Source: Sialis fuliginosa
Taxonomy: Eukaryota > Arthropoda > Insecta > Megaloptera > Sialidae
DNA: 64,000 bases
Direction: 5' to 3'
Assembly: GCA_961205875.1 (NCBI GenBank)
Contig: OY540809.1
Span: 28,098,267-28,162,266 of the forward strand
Of this stretch, positions 36,882 through 46,946 are shown one piece after another (position 1 is the stretch's first letter; the number at the start of each line of letters is the position of its first letter). A program made the position numbers and the translations under genes. Under the pieces are notes generated by a model. That model worked only from the letters and a program-made list of their open reading frames with translations. It searched no databases and was not told where the DNA came from.

Positions 36882-37960
36882 CTAGCGCATTGGACCCAAT
36901 GTTAGCCCAGGATATGAATTTAATCTGTAATAAACCTATTAAACATTGTTTTCACTTATCGCTAATTATTTACGCAGTGCACACGAAGATGCGACAGTTG
37001 TTTTTTTTTTTACACAAAATATCCACAAGTTATTTTATAACCTAAAAGTTCCTCGTTAAATACTCTATCTATTAGTGAAAACTGGAATAAAATCCGTTTA
37101 GTAGTTACTGATAATGTAACAAACGCCAGACGCGGGTAGGAATTTTGTTTTATACGCATGATAAATTAATGACCTTAAAAAAATTTACAAATTAAGTTCA
37201 ATTAATTAAAATCAATCAATCGTTTTTTTGACGTTACTTAAAATAAAGTGTTTCTACTCCATTGCTACCAATACAGCAAGCTATCTTTATAATGAAACAA
37301 AATTATAGTAATTAACTCATAGTATCTTCAGAGTCATTAGGTCCTTATATTAACAACATAATTTCTGAACAAGAATTCATTATTGCAAGGTAGGCTCCAG
37401 TCTGTACTTAATATTAGGAAGTAGTTTTTCATTTTCTCTTTTCTTAATTACTTTATCTATCCTCGTTTAATACATTTTAATGGGTTTACATAAGAGCTTG
37501 TTTTGAACTAAATAAATGAAACGGTATCAGACAAATAATGGTTTTGTGGTTTAAATTCAATCGATGTTTCAAAAGGTTGGGAAATAATAAATTTATAAAA
37601 AAAATGTTTTTAACTTTTGCAGAAAAAAAATGGCAGAACATAAAATCATAATGTATTTAAAAATTGAAGTTTGAAGCTTTAAAATGCAATCAAGTAGACA
37701 TTTTTATGATTTTTCCTTTCGAGTGAATTTGACAATAAAAAAATTATAATTGTGTTTTTTTCCTGAGATCAATTCATTATTACCCAGCTTTTCGACCATC
37801 AATGGATTTTAAATCAGAAAAAAAGTAGAGATTACAAACATTAAAATGCTATTTGAATGGTCGTTTGTGACTATTTTTTACTCAAATGTGATGATTTGAA
37901 TTTTATCTACTTTTCTAGAAAAAAATCGCTTTAATTTTTGTAATGGTTGTATTTACTATT
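36882..37960. other. Helitron-like terminus, then AT-rich non-coding
   Basis: CTAGCGCATTGGACCCAATG (36,882) is a minus-orientation terminus also seen at 38,523 (CTAGAGCATTGGACCC). The remainder shows nothing recognised. Confidence 0.45.
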
Positions 37961-37964
37961 TAAA

Positions 37965-38450
37965 TGTATAGTTTCGCTCTGCCCGTTCGTCTGTCTCGCT
38001 ATATAAAATTTATACCGATCAAGATGAAATTTGGTATACGGACGAAGATGGATAACCCAGAAACAGATATGATATTTAAAAAAAAAATGTGAACCCCCTT
38101 TCCATCGACTGAAAAATATATTCAAAAAAAATTTCACTTAATCCATTGAGTGGGGTGTCTTTAGATAGGTTTCTTAAAATGCAACAAAAAATGTCTTAGA
38201 ACCTTTAGATTTTTAGCCTTCAGTTACAATAGATTTACTTTTAAATGTCGTTATCAGAGCTTCCCCCCTCTAATTTCTAAACTATCGATTCAAAAAATCT
38301 GAAAAAATTCCAAAATATAGCATTTAATTAGTACTTTCAATGAAAATTATAACGAACACTGCAGCAAAAATAGTTGATGAAAAATTTTGAAATAAGTCTT
38401 TTTTATAAATCGTAATGAGAATGACTACGAAACACATGTTGGGCGCGCAC
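37965..38450. repeat. second copy of the AGGTTTCCGTAG repeat family
   Basis: Same orientation and body as 31,080-31,585 (GATCAAGATGAAATTTGGTA, TCAATGAAAATTATAACGAA), diverged ends. Confidence 0.7.
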
Positions 38451-38609
38451 ATTATAGGGTATCATATATCTGATATATTAAATATAAAAAGGTATTACAA
38501 AAACTAGGATTTATATTAATTACTAGAGCATTGGACCCGGTATTACCCGGGTTAATATCCACAAAATCATAGTGACCTAAAATATTCAACATATCCATAA
38601 CACAAAGTT

Positions 38610-39800
38610 CATTTAAATGCGCAAAAAGAAAATTTAATGCTCTTTTAGAAAAAAAAAATATTGCATGTTTTGCTGGTTTCAGATGAACTCAGCAGAACAA
38701 AGTATCGAATAACAGTTAAAATCGTATGTAACTACACGAAATGCTTCAGAAAATTAAATGCTAATTAAATGCGCAAAAAGAAAATTTAATGCTCTTTTAG
38801 AAAAAAAAATATTGCATGTTTTGCTGGTTTCAGATGAACTCAGCAGAACAAAGTATCGAAAAACAGTTAAAATCGTATGTAACTAAACGAGATGCTTCAG
38901 AAAATTAAATGCTAATTAAATGCGCAAAAAGAAAATTTAATGCTCTTTTAGAAAAAAAAAATATTGCATGTTTTGCTAGCTTCAGATGAACTCAGTAGAA
39001 CAAAGTATCGAAAAACAGTTAAAATCGTATGTAACTACACGAGATGCTTCAGAAAATTAAATGCTAATTAAATGCGCAAAAAGAAAATTTAATGCTCTTT
39101 AAAAAAAAAATATTACATTTTTTGCTGGTTTCAGATGAACTCAGCAGAACAAAGTGTCGAATAACAGTTAAAGTCATATGTAACTACACGAGATGCTTCA
39201 GAAAATTAAATGCTAATTAAATGCGCAAAAAGAAAATTTAATGCTCTTTTAGAAAAAAAAATATTGCATGTTTTGCTGGTTTCAGATGAACTCAGCAGAA
39301 CAAAGTATCGAAAAACAGTTAAAATCGTATGTAACTACACGAGATGCTTCAGAAAATTAAATGCTAATTAAATGCGCAAAAAGAAAATTTAATGCTCTTT
39401 TAGAAAAAAAAATATTGCATGTTTTGCTAGCTTCAGATGAACTAAGCAGAACAAAGTGTCGAATAACAGTTAAATTCGTATGTAACTACACGAAATGCTT
39501 CAGAAAATTAAATGCGCAAAAAGAAAATTTAATGCTCTTTTAAAAAAAAAATATTGTATGTTTTGCTAGCTTCAGATGAACTCAACAGAACAAAGTGTCG
39601 AATAACAGTTAAGGTTGTATGTTACTACACGAAATGCTTCAGAAAATTAAATGCTAATTAAATGCGCAAAAATAAAATTTAATGCTCTTTAAAAAAAAAT
39701 ATTGCATGTTTTGCTGGTTTCAAATGAACTAAGCAGAACAAAGTGTCGAATAACAGTTAATGTCGTATGTAACTACATGAAATGCTTCAAAAAATTAAAT
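38610..39800 (+). repeat. tandem array, about 8 units of about 149 bp (left arm of giant foldback)
   Basis: Unit landmarks: AATTAAATGCGCAAAAAGAA, ATTGCATGTTTTGCT, TTCAGATGAACTCAGCAGAA, GATGCTTCAGAAAATTAAAT. Starts near 38,614, 38,766, 38,914, 39,064, 39,214, 39,364, 39,508 and 39,655. Inverted units lie at 40,590-41,255. The frame at 39,361 is just one unit read through. Confidence 0.9.
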
Positions 39801-40585
39801 GCTAATTAAATGCTCATTGTGATACAGTTGAAATATATGAAATTTGATAACCGGTTTATTATTAATAAGTATTATCTATTTCCAGTATCAAACAATAATA
39901 ATTTTTACCAGGAGTGTATGGAGCCAGTGGGCCCGTCGATTTTTTTCAAATATTTTTGTGTTCTTTAATTATTTCCCGAGTAGGGTTCTTATAGAAGATT
40001 ATTTGTCAAAAAATACACAAAAACATACTTTCTTCATTTTGGTGTTTTGAAAAAAATTAAGTTCAGAGTTTTGATATGCCCTGTACAAAGAATACAATTT
40101 TGTTAATGTTTGATGTAATATCGCAATAATAGATCATATGCCAAAATTATTTTTAGCAAAAAACAAAATTTTTTTTGTTGTAATTACAAGATGTTGAAAA
40201 TAACACAATTTTCTTACAAAAATGGTCATAATTTATAAACTACTTAGTATAATCCCACACATGCTATATCAAAGTATCCAAAAAATAAATACCTTTAGAT
40301 TATAAATTAAAAAAATATACTTTGTATTTAAAAAAATATTACTTTGATCTGTAACACACTCATTGGACACCCTATATAAATGTAACTATTTAAAAAATGT
40401 GCTGCTTGTCTATCCTGACAACTTTTGTATTTAAAGTTTTCTTCCACTTATTATAATAAATGAAATATTGTACTTTGACAACATAAGGCAAATAGCGTCC
40501 TATTAAAACATATATATAAAGACCTTGATAAACAACCATAGATGCATGTTAACTGTCAAATCTGAGTTCAACAATTACAGTTTTT
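39801..40585. other. spacer between the inverted tandem arrays
   Basis: Contains GATACAGTTGAAATATATGA and AACCGGTTTATTATTAATAA (39,823-39,872), shared with the foldback at 54,808-55,660, and CATTGGACACCCTATATA (40,361), resembling a mariner-type end. Confidence 0.5.
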
Positions 40586-41255
40586 TAGAAGAGTATTAAA
40601 TTTTCTTTCTGCGCATTTAATTAGTTTTTAATTTTCTGTAGCATTTCGTGTAGTTACATACGACTTTAACTGTTTTTCGACACTTTGTTCTGCTTAGTTC
40701 ATCTGAAGCTAGCAAAACATGCAATATTTTATTTTTCTAAAAGAGCATTAAATTTTCTTTTTGCGCATTTAATTAGCATTTAATTTTCTGAAGCATCTTG
40801 TGTAGTTACATACGATTTTAACTATTTTTCGATACTTTGTTCTGCTGAGTTCATCTGAAACCAGCAAAACATGCAATATTTTTTTTTCTAAAAGAGCATT
40901 AAATTTTCTTTTTGCGCATTTAATTAGCATTTAATTTTCTGAAGCATCTCGTGTAGTTACATACGATTTTAACTGTTTTTCGATACTTTGTTCTGCTGAG
41001 TTCATCTGAAACCAGCAAAACATGCAATATTTTTTTTTCTAAAAGAGCATTAAATTTTCTTTTTGCGCATTTAATTAGCATTTAATTTTCTGAAGCATTT
41101 CGTGTAGTTACATACGATTTTAACTGTTATTCGACACTTTGTTCTGCTGAGTTCATCTGTAGCTAGCAAAACATGCAATATTTTTTTTTCTAAAAGAGCA
41201 TTAAATTTTCTTTTTGCGCATTTAATTAGCATTTAATTAGCACTTAATTATTAGT
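40586..41255 (-). repeat. tandem array, about 4.5 inverted units of about 150 bp (right arm)
   Basis: Reverse complements of the 38,610-39,800 unit (TGCGCATTTAATTAGCATTT, CAGCAAAACATGCAATATTT), repeated with a period near 150. Confidence 0.9.
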
Positions 41256-41696
41256 CAAGTGAACTTTTGTTTTGCTGACTTTGCTCTGCTAACTTCATGG
41301 ACATGAAAAAATCGCGTCTAATAAATATTTAGCAACAGTCACAATCAATTTCGATATTTTACCTTTCTTGGAAATGAAATGTTTCTTTATATTTCAAATC
41401 ATCCAACCGTAAATTCTGTATTCCATGGCTACTATGTTTTTATAGGTTTGGTGTAAATTTTTCGAAACACAATTTTTCGAATCACAATTTTTCGAATCAC
41501 AATTCTTCGAATCACAATTTTTCGAAACACAATTTTTCGAATCACAATTTTTCGAATCACAATATTTCGAATCACAATTCTTCGAATGAACAATTTTTCG
41601 AATGAACAATTTTTCGAAAAATTTAAGTTTTATTATTTCAAATTTTATTTAGTTAATAAAATATTAAGTAAAGTAATATTTGGACATTTTACGATA

Positions 41697-42704
41697 TCCA
41701 TATTAATATTATAAATGCGAAAGTGTATTTGTCTGTCTCTCTGTCTGTTTGTTACCTTTTCACGGCTAAACCGCTGAACCGATCTTGATGAAATTTGGCA
41801 GTGAGATAGCTTGCATCCCGAGGACGAACATAGGCTATTTCGTATCTTAAAAATTCAACCCCTAAGAAATTGCAAGGGGGTGGAAAATTTTTAATTTTTT
41901 TTAGTAATTAATATTTATACCCCCCAAAACATATAAAGAGTTGTAAGTAGTTTTTTCGATCCGGCGGGAAAAATGCCACGGGGGCGAGGGTTTCAGGGGT
42001 AAAACAACCCTATCTCGCATAGGAGCTGAGATATTTACGATTTTGTATAATGAAAGAAAACTAAAAATAAGAAAAATTTAATATTTTACCCCCTGTCACA
42101 TATGAAGAGTTGTAATTGATTACATTCGATCTGGCGGGAAAAATACTACGGAAGAGGGATTATTAGGGGGACAAAACAACCCCTTATCTTACATAGGAGT
42201 CGCGACTTATATTATAAATGCGAAAGTGTATCTCTCAGTCTGTCTATTTGTTACCTGTTCATGACTAAACTACTTTACCGATTTTGATGAAATTTGGCAG
42301 TGAGATGGCTTACATCCCGAGGACGGATAAAGGCTATTTCGTATCTCGAAAATTCAACCCCTAAGGAATTGCAAGGGGGAGGAAAATTTTTAATTTTTTT
42401 TAGTACCTAATTAATATTTTACCCCCCGTTACATATGAAGGGTTGTAAGTGGTTTTATTCGATCCGGCGGGAAAAGTACCACGGGGGCGGGGGTTTTAGG
42501 GGGAAAAACAACCCTCTATCTCGCATAGGAGCCTAGATATTTACGATTTTGTATAATGAAAAAAAACTAAAAATAAGATAAATTTAATATTTTACCCCCT
42601 GTCACATATGAAGGGTTATAATTAGTTTCATTCGATCCGGCGGAAAAAATATCATGGGGATGGGGGTTTCGAAATCCACGCGAGCGAATCCGCGGGTAGC
42701 AGTT
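41697..42704 (+). mobile_element. Helitron-type element, tandemly duplicated
   Basis: Begins A|TCCATATTAATATTATAAAT, then GCGAAAGTGTATTTGTCTGT. The same start recurs at 42,210 after an incomplete first unit, so two head-to-tail copies exist. The end is ATCCACGCGAGCGAATCCGC followed by a degenerate CTAG. The 'TGAACCGAT.TTGATGAAATT' phrase is typical of arthropod Helitron-like repeats. Confidence 0.65.
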
Positions 42705-43324
42705 AATAAACAAAAAGCCATGTAATTTATTTAGGTACATACATGCATATGTTAGTACATATGCAGTTTGTGAGAGAGCTGGCTAATCCTCTCATCAATA
42801 AACTTATTTTGTTTAATGTTAATAATAACATACGCGTCAAAAAGAACATTTATTGGGATTTAAAAAACAAAAACAAAATCGCTTAATTTGAATTTATTAA
42901 TAAACCAACTTTCAAAAAACATGCAAATACAACTTAAATATATTTCGTAAAATGTCCAAATATTACTTTACTTAATATTTTATTATCAAATAAAATTTGA
43001 AATAATAAAACTTAAATTTTTCGAAAAATTGTTCATTCGAAAAATTGAGGCGTGTTAATCCATCTAAATTTATTTTCTACAAATCGTTTTTTTCTTTTAA
43101 TATTTTGTGTAGTTCCAATATCAGTTTTTATGGTCAATAATATCATTATGCACTGATAACAGATTCAAATTATGAAGAAACCAAATTAAAACAATTACAA
43201 AATTTTGAGTAATTTTGAAAACAAATTTGGATTAGAAGACTTTTGTTTAGTATGCATGGATTAGACAAGTTTTGTTTAAGTTTTGTGAATTATTTAATTG
43301 TTTATTTGTTGTATTGATATTTTC

Positions 43325-43396
43325 TGAAACAGATGTTACAAATGCTAACAATAAGATATTAAATATCTTACTGTTAGCATTTGTAACATCTATTTC
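43325..43396. repeat. near-perfect short palindrome (hairpin)
   Basis: GAAACAGATGTTACAAATGC... is followed by its inverse ending GCATTTGTAACATCTATTTC; arms of about 33 nt meet at AATATT. Located in the right part of the TTCGAA foldback. Confidence 0.8.
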
Positions 43397-43717
43397 AAAT
43401 TTTAAAATATTATATTTTATTTAATGGATAAGACTGAGTTTTGTTTTAACACACAGTTTTATTATTGATTTTGAACGTGATAAGACAAGATTTATCATGT
43501 ATAATACCGGGTAATTGTACCTTTATACATAAGAAACAGAACCTGATAGCTAACTCAGTCAGTTTGGGTCAGGGGGTGGATAAGGCGACTTTTGTTTTAA
43601 CACGACTCAATTGTTCATTCGAAGAATTGTGATTCGAAAAATTGTGTTTCGAAAAATTGTGTTTCGAAAAATTGTGATTCGAAGAATTGTGATTCGAAAA
43701 ATTGTGTTTCGAAAAAC

Positions 43718-44500
43718 TCGCCGGATACCGTTTTTATATAAATGAAATTTGTATGCTGTGACATCATGGAAACAAAACACGACTTGATAAAGATTTTTAG
43801 TCTTTTCATTTTAAATCTTAAGTTTTCATAAAATATTAATAGCCACAAACATGCACAAAAAAATTATCTAACTATTGGTGAAAACTGCATTGATATCGGT
43901 TCAGTAATTCCTGAATCTATAAGCCTCATACATTCAACGAGCATTAATCTTCTCATGTAGAGATTATAACCATAGTAAATCAACAAAAAACATTTACAGA
44001 AATATGTCTATTATATATAGATATATGTATTTAAATCTCTTATTTTGTAATCTCTCAAAAATAAACCTTAAGGACACAGTCTTTACATTTTTATGTGTCC
44101 AATATATTTTTGTATCCACAAAAACAAAACATCAAAGTGAAGTACAGATTTGTGCTACTTATAGGATTCAAAAAAGCTATTTTTTTGGTAAAATGAAAGG
44201 AACATTTCATAAATATTTAGGACTAGTTAAGCTGCAAGCTGCTATTTGCACAAATTGGGAGAGTATTGCTATATAAAATAACTTCTCCTTGAAATATTTT
44301 TCGTTATTGATCCTTCATACAAGGACTCTGTATTGCTAGCGACATCTTTTATTTTTAATTTGTACTATAAAATATTGAAACATAGAGAAAAGGTAGTATT
44401 CTTTAATGCTAGGTATTATTACGTTTCAATTATAAAACTAATTATAAAATTGTATAATTTCAGCGTATTTTTTATGTATATATATTATATTAACTATGGT
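43718..44500. other. AT-rich non-coding stretch
   Basis: The 90-codon frame at 44,004-44,276 shows no domain or splice context that I recognise; otherwise nothing. Confidence 0.35.
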
Positions 44501-44926
44501 CAGTGACCACTTTGCCAACTATCGGATAAAACTTGAACCCTTCTGAAGTTTCCAATCAGTTATTTGAATTCAAATTAAGATTAATATTATTATTATTTCT
44601 TACCGTTCAATGTAAATGTACTATTAAAAAAGTCATTGGGAATAAAGTGTGCACATCAAACAATAATTTTTATAATTAATGGAGGTTAAGTTTAATTTTG
44701 TCATCCATATTTCTTTTACAGCTGCATTTTTTGGTAACAGATGAAAACTTGATGTTTTATTGGATGAATTATTGTCACAATTTGGTACAGCACAACGTTT
44801 TAGTTTTTCTTTTATTCTTGATTGCATTTTAATAATTTTAATTACTTATTTACATAATTTTTACATTATATTTAAAAAATTTCAAATTGTTCAAGTCTTA
44901 TTCGATAGGTGGTAGAGTGGTCACTG
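44501..44926 (-). mobile_element. P-like mini-transposon carrying a THAP exon (426 bp)
   Basis: About 37-bp inverted ends: CAGTGACCACTTTGCCAACT at the left and the inverse of CAGTGACCACTCTACCACCT at the right, both continuing ATCG.ATAA.ACTTGAAC. The interior holds a THAP-domain exon on the minus strand with a splice donor. P-element transposases start with a THAP zinc finger, so this looks like an internal-deletion derivative of a P-like element. No 8-bp target duplication is recognisable, so the classification is inferred. Confidence 0.6.
44604..44827 (-). pseudogene. THAP zinc-finger exon, frameshifted
   Basis: From ATG at 44,827 the frame reads MQSRIKEKLKRCAVPNCDNN, then SFHLLPKNAAVKEIWMTKLN. 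This has the THAP landmarks: C-x4-C, 'SFH.LPK' and the invariant tryptophan. The expected second half (C-x2-H-F) appears in the next frame as CAHFIPNDFFNSTFTLN, so one extra base near 44,660 breaks the domain. The exon ends at a good donor, G|GTAAGA, at 44,604. THAP domains bind DNA through C2CH zinc coordination; here the protein is interrupted. Likely the 5' exon of a P-like transposase, less likely a host THAP gene scrap. Confidence 0.7.
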
Positions 44927-45313
44927 CCCATTGCGAATACAATAACAACAAACATAAAACATAAGCTGAACGATATTTTTAATTGCACAATAAAAAAAAA
45001 TATTTTTATATTAATCACAAAAATTATAATTTTTATAAGTACTTTTATATCTAAAAAAATCACTCTTAAGGATTACCGCGAAAGCTTCAAAGCTTGATTG
45101 ATTTTTGAAGACTGCTGCCATCTATGAAATACTTTACAAACATTGTAACACAGTGTAGTAAATCAGTGGTTTGAATCTTCGCTATCGTGTTCGACTTTCT
45201 ATTTGTAAAGCTTTTGTTGTGGATAATAAAGAACTCAACTCAATACACATCAACGACATCTGTTGTCATTAGCAATAGAAGAAACTTGTAAATGTGAAAT
45301 AATAATAATAACT

Positions 45314-45534
45314 GGGGTTATTTTAGGAAAATTTTACTACTGCACATTTCCCTTATTTTTTTTGCTTTTTACTTGTAATTTTTCAACTGGATGTATCTTT
45401 TTATAGTATATTTTTTTATACTACATATATATAATATATTTTATAATTTTCAACTACACTAATTGACTTTACAACTGCAGTTTTCATTTTTAGAACTGCA
45501 GAAACAAGCTACAACTACACACTAAAATAACCCC
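45314..45534. mobile_element. MITE with GGGGTTATTTTAG ends (221 bp)
   Basis: GGGGTTATTTTAG at the left, CTAAAATAACCCC at the right. Shares ACTGCAGTTTTCATTTTTAG with the partial copy at 168-292. Target duplication not clear. Confidence 0.7.
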
Positions 45535-45789
45535 TGGTTAGTAAGTAGTTTTGATTGAAATATTATACACCATATACATATATATTAAATAATGATTAAA
45601 CTAAGTTTTAAATTTTATATCATCGCAATTGAATTAATACGTATATATAGTATATATGTATGTATAAATATTTATGTTGTATTTCGAAGCTATCTGTATA
45701 ATTTCACACACATATGCGTGTATTTAAAAAAATAGGGTGGAGGGGGGGGATTCTGATTGATTATGGATAGGAGGCCACGTAGAATTTTT

Positions 45790-46235
45790 TACTCGTGTTA
45801 AATTATACTACGATCCAAATGTTGGTAGTAATAAATATAGTATATTTATAACGCAAAAACGTTGTCTGAGAACAATTTGTGGTGTTGGTTCTACTACATC
45901 TTGCAGGCCTATTTAAAAAAAATTAAACATATTAACTGCGTTTTCTTTAAAAAAACATCCAGACATTTTTCACCATCATAGCGTATCAGTGCATACTGCA
46001 TACATACAACACCAGAACAAAACATGAATATAAAACAACAGCCACGACATTAACGACAGCGTATAAAGGATCGTTAAACTATTGTATTAAATGCTTCAAC
46101 AAACTACCCAACAATTTAAAGGAAATCAATCTAAAGTAATTCAAAAAAATGATTAAAATTTATTTAATGGAAAACTCCAATTACAGCCTTAATGAATATC
46201 TCAACCCATAAATTTGCATAAAACCATTTTTAACT
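45790..46235 (+). pseudogene. non-LTR retrotransposon 3' end relic
   Basis: Frames read QKRCLRTICGVGSTTSCRPI and, after shifts, HTYNTRTKH then GSLNYCIKCFNKLPNNLKEI and FKKMIKIYLMENSNYSLNEYL. This is the C-terminal block of Jockey/CR1-like ORF2 ('Q...R.I.G....SCR..F', 'Y....FN.LP..L'). Several stops; nothing upstream. Confidence 0.7.
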
Positions 46236-46946
46236 ATAATTAAATATTAATTTTTTTATTATTATTTTATCATTGTATCTGACACATTCTACACTGTAAC
46301 AACAGTCTTATAGAATAAACATTTAGGGTCGATCCAGACTATCGAGCCGGTCTCGGTCTGATTTCGCTCCAATCAAATCTTATGATATTTACATTAACGA
46401 GCCGGTCTCGGTCCAGTTTCAAGCCAATAAAATCTTATGCCGTGATTAGACCGAAAAAACAAAATAACAACATCGTATCTTTTTGACAAAAGTGCAATAA
46501 AACATATATATTTTAAATACGAATTGTTTTAAAACACCGTGTTGATGTTTTGTTTTCTTTGGTCTAAACACGGCATTATGATCCAAGTAAAGATCAGACT
46601 AGAGCTGGGCGCGGGCCGTGAATTTTACGGGTCACGTCGGGTCACGGCCGTGATCCGCGTGAGCGTGAGTAAAATTAAAACAACCGTGCGTGAGTACATT
46701 TTTCTCGTGCGTGAGTCCGCGAGTATATTTTGAAGATAATTTTTTTTATAAACTAAAATAATAATAAAAAATATTATAAAAAATAAATGTTATTTTTAGA
46801 AGCACTTTCACATGGTCAATATTGCCTATATGAGAACACCAAAAAAAGATTTAAAAATGCATTGTAGATTTATTTTCTTATTGTTTTGTTTGCTATTACT
46901 TGTACTGGAATGTAATTTAGAAGAAAATAATATGAATATAAAATAT

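Larger units (their letters stand above)
41455..43717. mobile_element. foldback with TTCGAA minisatellite termini
   Basis: Left end: about ten 15-bp units of CACAATTTTTCGAAT (41,459-41,620). Right: inverse units at 43,012-43,048 and 43,612-43,715. Unique arms TTAAGTTTTATTATTTCAAA...GGACATTTTACG (41,622-41,693) are mirrored at 42,947-43,018. ORFs at 41,394 (NCDSKNCDSKNC) and 43,615 (ETQFFESQFFE) are this minisatellite translated and are not genes. A Helitron-type element occupies the centre. Confidence 0.75.

Noticed and set aside
38610..41255. CRISPR-like array
   Set aside because: Period of about 149 bp with no conserved short repeat plus unique spacer; all of the unit repeats, it sits in both orientations, and the genome is eukaryotic.
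41394..41609. Repetitive Cys/Lys peptide (NCDSKNCDSKNC), looks like a repeat protein
   Set aside because: Pure translation of a 15-bp TTCGAA minisatellite, with the mirror ORF (ETQFFESQFFE) at the opposite end of the foldback.
44004..44276. 90-codon plus-strand ORF MSIIYRYMYLNLLFCNLS...
   Set aside because: AT-rich, no motif or splice context; could be a fragment of an unknown element but unsupported.
46539..46733. ORF rich in Arg/Val across the hAT left end
   Set aside because: Spans the insertion border at 46,600, so it cannot be an ancestral gene; composition comes from CGTGAG repeats.
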